A stretch of DNA of 11,411 nucleotides. Origin: Chthoniobacter sp. Its GTDB lineage: Bacteria > Verrucomicrobiota > Verrucomicrobiia > Chthoniobacterales > Chthoniobacteraceae. Position numbers and translations under genes: made by a program. Of this stretch, positions 6,200 to 11,411 are shown one piece after another (position 1 is the stretch's first letter; each line of letters opens with the position of its first letter). The stretch lies in the NCBI GenBank assembly GCA_025351065.1, contig JANXWQ010000070.1, positions 1-11,411 on the forward strand. Direction: 5' to 3'. The notes beneath the pieces were generated by a model. It was not told where the DNA came from. It did no database searches and saw nothing but the letters and a program-made list of their open reading frames with translations.

Positions 6200-7009
6200 A
6201 TGAGAAAGCTCGAAGAGCTGGAAGTCATCAAGCCCGTGAAGCTGTCGATCGACGGAGTGTCGAAGACGTTTCACGAGGGCGTGGTCGTGACCCATGCGCT
6301 CGACAATGTGAGCCTGAGCGTGGATGAGGGCGAGTTCGTCTGCCTCGTCGGCCCGAGCGGCTGCGGGAAATCGACGCTGCTAGCGATGATCGCGGGGCTC
6401 GAATTTCCCGACCAGGGCTCGATCATGTCCGACGGGCGGATGGTCACGGAACCGGGGCGCGACCGCATGGTGATGTTCCAGGAATCGGCGCTCTTCCCGT
6501 GGCTCGACGTGCTGGGCAACGTGATGTTTGGCCTCAAGCTGAAGCCGAACCTGACGACGAAGGAGTGCCGCGAAGTGGCCCGCTTTTACCTCCAGCTTGT
6601 GGGTCTGGAAAAGTACACGCGATCCAATATCCACGAGCTTTCCGGCGGCATGCGGCAGCGCGTGGCGCTGGCCCGCTCGCTCGCGCCGAACCCGCGCGTG
6701 CTGCTCATGGACGAGCCTTTTGCCGCGCTCGATGCGATGACCCGCGAGCAGCTCTACGGCGACCTCCAGCAGATCTGGGCGGCGCGGAAAAAGACCATCG
6801 TTTTTGTGACGCACAATGTCCGCGAAGCCGCGTGCCTCGGGGATCGCGTCGTCCTTTTCTCGCCGCATCCGGGCCGCATCCGCGAGCAGTTCATGATCGA
6901 CCTGCCGCGGCCGCGCGACATCAACAGCCCCGGCTTGGCGGCCCACGCCACGGAGATCACCAAAGCGCTGAAATCGCATCAGTCGGCAAGTGACGAAGTT
7001 GCCGAATAA
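6200..7009 (+). CDS. ABC importer ATP-binding protein (SsuB/TauB/NrtD type)
   Basis: A 269-residue cytosolic ATPase that powers the importer encoded around it. The nucleotide-binding motifs are complete: Walker A GPSGCGKST at residues 51-59, Q-loop Gln94 (MVMFQESALFPWLDV), signature LSGGMRQR at 147-154, Walker B VLLMDEP at 167-173 with D-loop AALDA, and H-loop His205 (FVTHNVREA). The ESALFPWLDVLGNV stretch and the PHPGRI near residue 222 are typical of the sulfonate/nitrate/taurine class. The frame is open further upstream, but the ATG at 6200 is chosen because the extra 42 residues would overlap the end of the binding-protein gene and do not resemble the family. The 85-nt gap before it contains a small hairpin (6121-6141). 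The permease start lies 3 nt after this stop. Confidence 0.93.
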   Translation: MRKLEELEVIKPVKLSIDGVSKTFHEGVVVTHALDNVSLSVDEGEFVCLVGPSGCGKSTLLAMIAGLEFPDQGSIMSDGRMVTEPGRDRMVMFQESALFPWLDVLGNVMFGLKLKPNLTTKECREVARFYLQLVGLEKYTRSNIHELSGGMRQRVALARSLAPNPRVLLMDEPFAALDAMTREQLYGDLQQIWAARKKTIVFVTHNVREAACLGDRVVLFSPHPGRIREQFMIDLPRPRDINSPGLAAHATEITKALKSHQSASDEVAE

Positions 7010-7012
7010 CCC

Positions 7013-7858
7013 ATGAAACGCTTTTTCAAGGCGGTGCTGTTTTTCGTGGCGTTGCTCGCCATCTGGCATTTCGGGCGAAACTACATGGTGGGCGCAAAGC
7101 GCTGGTCCCCGGTGCTCGTGCCGTCGCCCGCACAAGTCGGCCAATTTCTGCTGAATGCGAGCGGCGCGACGGGCCTGCTGGAAAAACACGGCCTCGCCAA
7201 CAAACTGGGGCTGATTCTGGATGAATCGACCAGCGGCGTTTTGCTCGATGCGGTGTGGGTCACGGTGAAGCGGCTGCTGCTCGGTTACTTCATCGGCGTG
7301 GTGCTGGGCGTGCCGCTCGGGCTGGTGACGGCGCGTTTCAAATGGGCGGGCGACACCATCGGCGTGCTCGGGCTCGGCTTGCAAACGCTGCCGAGCGTGT
7401 GCTGGGTGCCGCTGGCGCTGCTGTGGTTTGGGCAGACGGAGGCGGCGATGCAGTTCGTGGTCATCATGGGCACGCTCTGGTCGGTGCAAATCTCGACCGA
7501 CAATGGCGTGCGCAACGTGCCGCCCATCTACCAGCGCGCCGCGCAGACCATGGGCTCCCGCGGGCTGCACACCTGGGTGAAAGTGAACCTGCCGGCGTCG
7601 CTGCCGTTCATCGTCAGCGGGGTGAAGCAGGGCTGGGCGTTCGCGTGGCGCTCGCTCATGGCGGCGGAGATTTTCGTCACGGTGCTGACCGGCTACGGCC
7701 TCGGCTTTCTGCTGCACAACGGGCGCGAACTCGGCGCGATGGATCAGGTGGTGGGCATCATGCTGGTCATCGTGGTCATCGGGTTGCTCGCGGACAAAAT
7801 CCTGTTTTCGCCGTGGGAGCGCTTCATCCAGCGGCGGTGGGGGACGGTGAAATCGTAG
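7013..7858 (+). CDS. ABC importer permease (SsuC/TauC type)
   Basis: A 281-residue inner-membrane protein of the binding-protein-dependent transport (BPD_transp_1) family, the channel for the importer. Hydrophobic segments lie at about residues 5-20, 86-107, 113-138, 146-163, 206-231 and 245-265, giving the usual six helices. The cytoplasmic EAA loop that docks on the ATPase is visible at about 176-197 as RAAQTMGSRGLHTWVKVNLP followed by ASLPFI; it begins with Ala-Ala rather than Glu-Ala-Ala. A long stretch at about 25-80 between helices 1 and 2 is periplasmic and somewhat larger than in many SsuC proteins. The ATG at 7013 lies 3 nt after the ATPase stop, so the two are translationally linked. 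It is probably the last gene of the importer operon; dapF follows 65 nt later. Confidence 0.9.
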   Translation: MKRFFKAVLFFVALLAIWHFGRNYMVGAKRWSPVLVPSPAQVGQFLLNASGATGLLEKHGLANKLGLILDESTSGVLLDAVWVTVKRLLLGYFIGVVLGVPLGLVTARFKWAGDTIGVLGLGLQTLPSVCWVPLALLWFGQTEAAMQFVVIMGTLWSVQISTDNGVRNVPPIYQRAAQTMGSRGLHTWVKVNLPASLPFIVSGVKQGWAFAWRSLMAAEIFVTVLTGYGLGFLLHNGRELGAMDQVVGIMLVIVVIGLLADKILFSPWERFIQRRWGTVKS

Positions 7859-7870
7859 CGCGCCGCCGTG

Positions 7871-7905
7871 GCAGCGCGGGCGGGTTGCCCGCGGCGGGGC
7901 GCTGC
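7871..7905 (+). repeat. GC-rich nested hairpin between permease and dapF
   Basis: GCAGCGC at 7871-7877 pairs with GCGCTGC at 7899-7905. An alternative inner stem GCGGGC at 7876-7881 pairs with GCCCGC at 7887-7892 around GGGTT. It occupies most of the 65-nt gap before the dapF ATG at 7924. No T-tract follows, so it is not a classical terminator; it could still block transcript decay or affect dapF translation. Confidence 0.45.
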
Positions 7906-7923
7906 GCTTAGTTCGCGGCCCTT

Positions 7924-8727
7924 ATGCTGCACTTCACGAAAATGAACGGGGCCGGAAATGATTTCGTCATGGTCGATAATCGCGACGGAAAAACCGCCCT
8001 CACCGGCGCGCAAATCGCCCGGCTTTGCGACCGCCACCGCGGCGTCGGGGCCGACGGCCTGCTCGCCGTGGAGCCCGCGCAAAACGGCGCGGATTTCCGC
8101 ATGCGCTACTACAACGCCGACGGCGGCGAGGCCGAGATGTGCGGCAACGGCGCGCGCTGCTTCGCCCGCTTTGCGCAAAAGGTCAGCGGCCAGCGCGGCG
8201 ACCTTTCGTTTGAAACGCTGGCCGGCGTCATCACCGCGAAATTTCTCGGCGACCTCGTGGAAATCCAGATGAGCGCGCCGCACTCGCTCCGCCTCGACGA
8301 CCGGCTGCACGTCGGCGGCGAAGTGCTCCACGTCCACTCGCTCAACACTGGCGTCCCGCACGCCGTCGTCTTCGTGGACGACCTCGAAAACACCGACATC
8401 CGCCATCTCGGCCGCGCCCTCCGCTACCACGCGCACTTTGCCCCCAAAGGCACGAACGCGAACTTCGTCCAGCAGCGCGCCGCGGACACCATCGCCATCC
8501 GCACCTACGAGCGCGGCGTCGAGGACGAGACGCTGGCCTGCGGCACCGGCATGGTCGCGAGCGCGCTGATTTTCCACGAGCGCACCGGCGCGGCCTCGCC
8601 CGTGCAGGTGCAGGTGCGCGGCGGCGAGACGCTGCGCATCGGCTTCGCGAAAACGGCGGACGGCTACGCGCAGGTCACGCTCACCGGCCCGGCGGATTTC
8701 GTCTTCGACGGCACCACCGCCGCTTAG
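7924..8727 (+). CDS. dapF: Diaminopimelate epimerase
   Basis: A 267-residue cytosolic enzyme that interconverts LL- and meso-diaminopimelate, supplying the peptidoglycan cross-linking residue and the precursor of lysine. It is a cofactor-free racemase using two cysteines as acid and base, and both are visible: Cys73 in MCGNGARCF (72-80) and Cys206 in ACGTGMVASAL (205-215). The N-terminal FTKMNGAGNDF at 4-14, RHRGVGADG at 38-45, NTGVPHAVVF at 141-150 and the GTNANFV stretch near 176-182 are further family signatures. The length is typical. The ATG at 7924 gives the expected N-terminus; no Shine-Dalgarno is evident. The stop TAG at 8725-8727 overlaps the stop of the convergent esterase gene. 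Whether it is transcribed with the importer or from its own promoter is unclear. Confidence 0.96.
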   Translation: MLHFTKMNGAGNDFVMVDNRDGKTALTGAQIARLCDRHRGVGADGLLAVEPAQNGADFRMRYYNADGGEAEMCGNGARCFARFAQKVSGQRGDLSFETLAGVITAKFLGDLVEIQMSAPHSLRLDDRLHVGGEVLHVHSLNTGVPHAVVFVDDLENTDIRHLGRALRYHAHFAPKGTNANFVQQRAADTIAIRTYERGVEDETLACGTGMVASALIFHERTGAASPVQVQVRGGETLRIGFAKTADGYAQVTLTGPADFVFDGTTAA

Positions 8728-10076
8728 GGCACGCGCGACAGCTCGTACTTGTGCGGCACGGGCTGGTTGGCTTTGTAAATTTCGTCCTCCAGCGCGCGGG
8801 CTTTGGCGAGCAGTTCGGCGACCTTGGCCTTCTGCGCGGTGTAATAGGTTTCAAAGTCGGCCTTCTTCGCGTCGAGGTCGGGCGCGTTGGCTTTCTCGGC
8901 TTTTTCGAGGTCGTGGCGCTTGCCTTTTAGATTGCCGTATTCGTTGCGGATGGGGCCGTAGGCGGTGTCGTTGCGCTGCTTGTTGAGCATGGCGACTTTG
9001 AGCGCCTGCTGGTACTCGGGGGTCTTGTCGTTTTCCTCGAGCTCGACGCCGTAGGCGAGCTGCCCGGCGGTGTAGGTGCCCACGGGCTGCCCGTCGATGG
9101 TGAGCTGCCACTGGCCGGCCTTGAGTCCGCGGGCGCTGATCTTTTCGTTGCTCAGTTTGTGGCCGGCGGAGGTGAGCTTGTAGCCCTGCGCGGCGTCGGG
9201 CGGGAGCACCCACGGGAGGCGTCCGGCGGTGAAGGTGAAGGCGATTTTTTCGCCCGCGGTGAAGCCCTCGATCACGCCGCCATTCGCATTGGCCGCGAGC
9301 GCGCCGTCTTTCTCCTCGATGACGATGGCCGACACGCTGCTCTTCGGCGCGACGTCATTGAGCACGGCCACGGCCATGACGCACTGGCCCGCCGCGCCGG
9401 GATGCACGCCGTCGCCGATCATGGTGAAAGCCGCGTCCTTTTTGCGCTCGGCGAGGGTCAGGTCGTTGAGCGGCGTCCACATGTTCACGTAGCCGAGGCC
9501 GCGCTGCTCGGCCTGGTCGCGCAGCCATGCGCCGTAGAAGGCGAGCACGCCGTTGTAGAGCGAGTTGCGCGGCTCGGCGTTGTCGTTGTGGGCGCGCTTC
9601 GCCCGCGCGTCGAACATCGTCGGCGTCATCGGGATGGCGGTCGCGCCGAGGGCGGCGATTTTTTCCAAAATCGTGGTCATGCCCGCGGAGTAGGTGTCGA
9701 AGGTCGGCTGATCGAAGCCCCGGTAGCCGCCGTCGTTCATGCCGAGGAGGATGCTGACGTACTTCGGCTTGTACACGGCCACGTCCTCGTCAAAGCGCGT
9801 GATGGCGTCGCTCGCCCGGTCGCCGCCGACGCCTGCATTGTGAAAGTGGATGCGCACCTTCGGGTAGCGCGTGTAGAAAAAGTCCTCCACGTACTGCGTG
9901 TAGAGACACTGGTGGGTGATCGAGTCGCCGAGGAAGACGAAGGTGTCGCCGTCCTTGAGATCGAGGTGATCGAGCACGGTGGCGAAAACGGGCGCGGGCG
10001 GCGCGGCGGGCTTGTCCTGGGCCAAGGCGGCGCTGGTGGTGAGGGCGAACGGGAGGAGGAGATGGCGGAGTTTCAT
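8724..10076 (-). CDS. Secreted SGNH/GDSL-family hydrolase (probable esterase)
   Basis: A 450-residue exported hydrolase. The N-terminus is a signal peptide (MKLRHLLLPFALTTSAALAQ), which decides the ATG at 10076 over an upstream in-frame extension to 10244 that is Pro/Arg-rich and would run into the divergent gene. SGNH blocks: I, VFLGDSITH at 47-55 with nucleophile Ser52; II, NAGVGGDRASD at 80-90; III, LLGMNDGG at 110-117 with Asn114; V, DGVHPGAAG at 222-230 with Asp222 and His225. Such enzymes deacylate polysaccharides, lipids or other esters. After the catalytic domain a beta-rich part (about 240-365) is followed by a Lys/Glu/Ala-rich, probably helical or coiled-coil tail (about 375-445), making it longer than simple GDSL esterases. 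The substrate is unknown. It overlaps the dapF stop and is divergent from the small membrane genes. Confidence 0.88.
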   Translation of the reverse strand: MKLRHLLLPFALTTSAALAQDKPAAPPAPVFATVLDHLDLKDGDTFVFLGDSITHQCLYTQYVEDFFYTRYPKVRIHFHNAGVGGDRASDAITRFDEDVAVYKPKYVSILLGMNDGGYRGFDQPTFDTYSAGMTTILEKIAALGATAIPMTPTMFDARAKRAHNDNAEPRNSLYNGVLAFYGAWLRDQAEQRGLGYVNMWTPLNDLTLAERKKDAAFTMIGDGVHPGAAGQCVMAVAVLNDVAPKSSVSAIVIEEKDGALAANANGGVIEGFTAGEKIAFTFTAGRLPWVLPPDAAQGYKLTSAGHKLSNEKISARGLKAGQWQLTIDGQPVGTYTAGQLAYGVELEENDKTPEYQQALKVAMLNKQRNDTAYGPIRNEYGNLKGKRHDLEKAEKANAPDLDAKKADFETYYTAQKAKVAELLAKARALEDEIYKANQPVPHKYELSRVP

Positions 10077-10194
10077 GGGTGGAGTGTGAACCGGCGGAGG
10101 GTGCGGGCCTTTGGAAAAAAGCGAGGGAAATTGCGGTGCGCGGTTCGTGAAAAATGCGCTGCCCATTCGGCCTCGCCGGGCTAGCGTGCGGCGC
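10077..10194. other. Divergent intergenic region
   Basis: 118 nt between the starts of the esterase gene (minus) and the small membrane-protein gene (plus). It must hold promoters for both directions. An A-rich patch (GGAAAAAAGCG at about 10114-10124) is the only low-GC part. I see no clear -35/-10 pair or operator. Confidence 0.4.
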
Positions 10195-10524
10195 ATGGAA
10201 ACGCCCCCGCCCTCACCCGATGCCAAGCCGCCACTGGGCCGCACATTTTACCTCTGGCTCTGCGCGCCCGTCCTCAGCATGGCCGTGGCGACGGCGGCCT
10301 CAGCCGCGGGCGCGCGCAACGGCGACCTCGAAGGCTTCGGCATGGTGCTTTCGCTGCTCTCGCTGCTCGCCATGATCGCCTGCTCGGTGGTTTGTTCCGT
10401 GATGGTCGGCAAACGCAAAGGCGGCGGGCTCGGGGTGCTGACCTTCATCGGCATCCAGGTCATCTACGTCTCCGTCGCCTGCGCGGGGTGTGCGTCGATG
10501 GTTTACAAGATGGATTTCCGATAA
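10195..10524 (+). CDS. Small membrane protein of unknown function
   Basis: 109 residues. A Pro-rich cytoplasmic start (METPPPSPDAKPPLGR) is followed by three likely membrane helices at about 17-37 (FYLWLCAPVLSMAVATAASA), 47-70 (GMVLSLLSLLAMIACSVVCS) and 79-102 (LGVLTFIGIQVIYVSVACAG), with a basic GKRKGGG turn between the second and third. It ends CAGCASMVYKMDFR. I do not recognise the family. The ATG at 10195 is preferred to an upstream start at 10111, whose extra 28 residues are Arg-rich and unlike the rest. The stop overlaps the next start by one base (TAATG), and the two proteins share an AGCAS motif near their C-termini, so they are probably produced together. Confidence 0.7.
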   Translation: METPPPSPDAKPPLGRTFYLWLCAPVLSMAVATAASAAGARNGDLEGFGMVLSLLSLLAMIACSVVCSVMVGKRKGGGLGVLTFIGIQVIYVSVACAGCASMVYKMDFR

Positions 10525-10844
10525 TGAGTTGGAATAAGCCGCAGAAGCTTTGGCAGTGGTTGTTACTGCTCACGCCTGCCTTGGATCTCATGTTTATTCC
10601 CTTCGTGGCTGACCGGTGGGGTTCATATCTTTTTCACCACGACGAAATCCCCGGACTCGGCTTGGAATTGTTGAATCTGCCCGTAGCCCTTGCGCTCTCA
10701 ATGGTTCTTGGCGTGTGGCTGGCATGGCCTTGTCCACGATGGCCTGATCGTGTCGGAACTGGTTTGAGCTATGGGTTCGCGATTGCGCTAGTCAACGGTA
10801 CCATTGCCTTTGCGGGCTGCGCATCCGGTTTAATACCCGTCTAG
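10524..10844 (+). CDS. Small membrane protein of unknown function, partner of the previous gene
   Basis: 106 residues, starting at the ATG that overlaps the previous stop (TAATG). Likely membrane helices lie at about 9-26 (LWQWLLLLTPALDLMFIPFV), 45-66 (LLNLPVALALSMVLGVWLAW) and 77-100 (GLSYGFAIALVNGTIAFAG). The C-terminus, IAFAGCASGLIPV, matches the AGCAS seen at the same place in the upstream protein. I do not recognise the family; membrane topology and the shared motif suggest that the pair are distant paralogues. Its base composition is lower (about 53% G+C in one 60-nt line) than the upstream gene, a sign of different ancestry. The radical SAM gene begins 5 nt after the stop, so all three may be in one operon. 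Confidence 0.7.
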   Translation: MSWNKPQKLWQWLLLLTPALDLMFIPFVADRWGSYLFHHDEIPGLGLELLNLPVALALSMVLGVWLAWPCPRWPDRVGTGLSYGFAIALVNGTIAFAGCASGLIPV

Positions 10845-10849
10845 CCTCC

Positions 10850-11411
10850 ATGAATTTCCCCGTCTTCACCGAAACCCTCCTCAAACGCACCAAGTCGCGG
10901 TGCATGGTTTGCCACGCGGAGTGTCCGGCGGAGGTTTGGAAAATCGGTGACGCGAAGAAGCAGCGTGTCTTTCTCCGCCGGAAATGCGCGGAGCATGGCG
11001 AGGCGGAGGTGTGCCTCGCGTCGGATGCGCGATTCTACTGGCTCGCGCAGGGCGATCCGCAGAATGCGTGCTGCGGGGGCAATGCCTGTTCGGCGGGCGA
11101 TGGCGTGGTGCGCGGGACGCTGGGGAGGAATGTGGAGGGGGCCAAAGACGAAAGGCTAAAGACTAAAGGGGAGGCGGATGATGGCGGTGCTTCGGCTTTA
11201 GGCTTTGGTCTTTCGTCTTTTGAAAAGCTTTCCACCTGCCTCGCGCTGATCGAGATCGTGAATTCGTGCAACCTCGCGTGTCCGACGTGCTTTGCGGATT
11301 CGCCGCGGAGCACGGCGGTCGATGCGGTGCCGCTGGCGGATTTGCAGCGGCGCATCCAGGGCGTGATCGACCGCAAGGGCGGCATCGAAATTCTCCAGCT
11401 CTCGGGCGGCG
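10850..11411 (+). CDS. Radical SAM protein, MJ0619/tetraether-synthase-like group (3' truncated)
   Basis: The first 187 residues run off the right edge. The radical SAM cluster motif CNLACPTC (Cys140, Cys144, Cys147) should bind the [4Fe-4S] cluster that cleaves S-adenosylmethionine; the start of the glycine-rich SAM-binding strand (LQLSGG) is at the window end. It is preceded by TCLALIEIVNS and by a cysteine-rich N-terminal domain: TKSRCMVCHAECPAEV (Cys18, 21, 25), RRKCAEHGEAEVC (Cys46, 55) and ACCGGNACSAG (Cys74, 75, 80). This order matches, from memory, the MJ0619-like family, whose archaeal member Tes joins lipid chains into membrane-spanning tetraethers; bacterial relatives mostly lack an assigned reaction. 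Residues 99-124 are an unusual insertion encoded by an inverted repeat. The ATG at 10850 lies 5 nt after the previous stop. Confidence 0.85.
   Translation, partial: MNFPVFTETLLKRTKSRCMVCHAECPAEVWKIGDAKKQRVFLRRKCAEHGEAEVCLASDARFYWLAQGDPQNACCGGNACSAGDGVVRGTLGRNVEGAKDERLKTKGEADDGGASALGFGLSSFEKLSTCLALIEIVNSCNLACPTCFADSPRSTAVDAVPLADLQRRIQGVIDRKGGIEILQLSGG
11144..11220. repeat. 25-bp imperfect inverted repeat inside the radical SAM gene
   Basis: The left arm 11144-11168 (begins AAAGACGAAAGG) and right arm 11196-11220 (ends CTTTCGTCTTT) are reverse complements at 22 of 25 positions, with a 27-nt loop. The element is read in frame, encoding roughly residues 99-124 (AKDERLKTKGEADDGG and on to LGFGLSSFEK), between the Cys-rich domain and the radical SAM motif. 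The AAAG-rich arms look unlike the surrounding codons. Confidence 0.75.

Noticed and set aside
6177..6203. Eight-codon leader frame (MKNVTPTR) whose stop overlaps the ATPase start
   Set aside because: An ATG with an overlapping TGA is suggestive of coupling, but a frame this short is expected by chance and has no ribosome binding site.
6380..7717. 445-codon minus-strand open frame opposite the ABC ATPase and permease
   Set aside because: His/Arg/Gln-rich shadow spanning two well-identified genes.
9159..10184. 341-codon plus-strand open frame opposite the SGNH hydrolase
   Set aside because: Its Arg/Val/Glu/His-rich sequence has no motif, while the minus strand has a signal peptide and all SGNH blocks.

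Overview
The window is GC-rich DNA, mostly in the mid-60s percent G+C by eye. It carries ordinary bacterial housekeeping genes (peptide deformylase, diaminopimelate epimerase, an ExbD-type proton-channel subunit) and accessory genes of a saprophytic kind: a secreted GDSL/SGNH esterase and a 'xanthan lyase'-annotated FAD oxidoreductase with a golvesin-type C-terminus. This mix, the scarcity of Shine-Dalgarno sequences, and the field of short palindromes suggest a member of Verrucomicrobiota (or the wider PVC group). That placement is inference. No rRNA, tRNA, CRISPR array or transposase was seen.

Layout. 1-1089: the end of an unidentified gene, an exbD/tolR-like gene and def, all overlapping by 1-4 nt and so probably one operon. 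1120-1647 (minus): a small exported protein of unknown function. 1829-3687 (plus): a FAD-dependent oxidoreductase gene broken by two opposite frameshifts near its N-terminus and by a frameshift plus apparent internal deletion near its C-terminus. 3724-4498 (minus): a zinc-ribbon-like protein gene of clearly lower G+C, also frameshifted. 4499-5145: no gene; a dense array of hairpin-forming repeats with a 66-67 bp direct repeat and a long nested inverted repeat, then a short AT-rich leader. 5146-7858: an intact three-gene ABC importer of the nitrate/sulfonate/taurine class (binding protein, ATPase, permease). 7924-8727: dapF. 8724-10076 (minus): a secreted SGNH hydrolase whose stop codon overlaps that of dapF. 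10195-10844: two overlapping small membrane-protein genes that share an AGCAS motif. 10850-11411: the start of a radical SAM protein with a cysteine-rich N-terminus, resembling the MJ0619/tetraether-synthase-like group, carrying an in-frame inverted repeat in its linker.

How the genes work together. The exbD-like subunit belongs to an inner-membrane energy-transducing complex. The ABC genes form a complete importer; a palindrome just upstream of the first gene is a candidate operator. The damaged genes lie side by side between 1829 and 4498, next to the repeat field, and every other gene reads cleanly. This suggests a patch of gene decay or transfer rather than generally poor sequence, although local sequencing or assembly error cannot be excluded.
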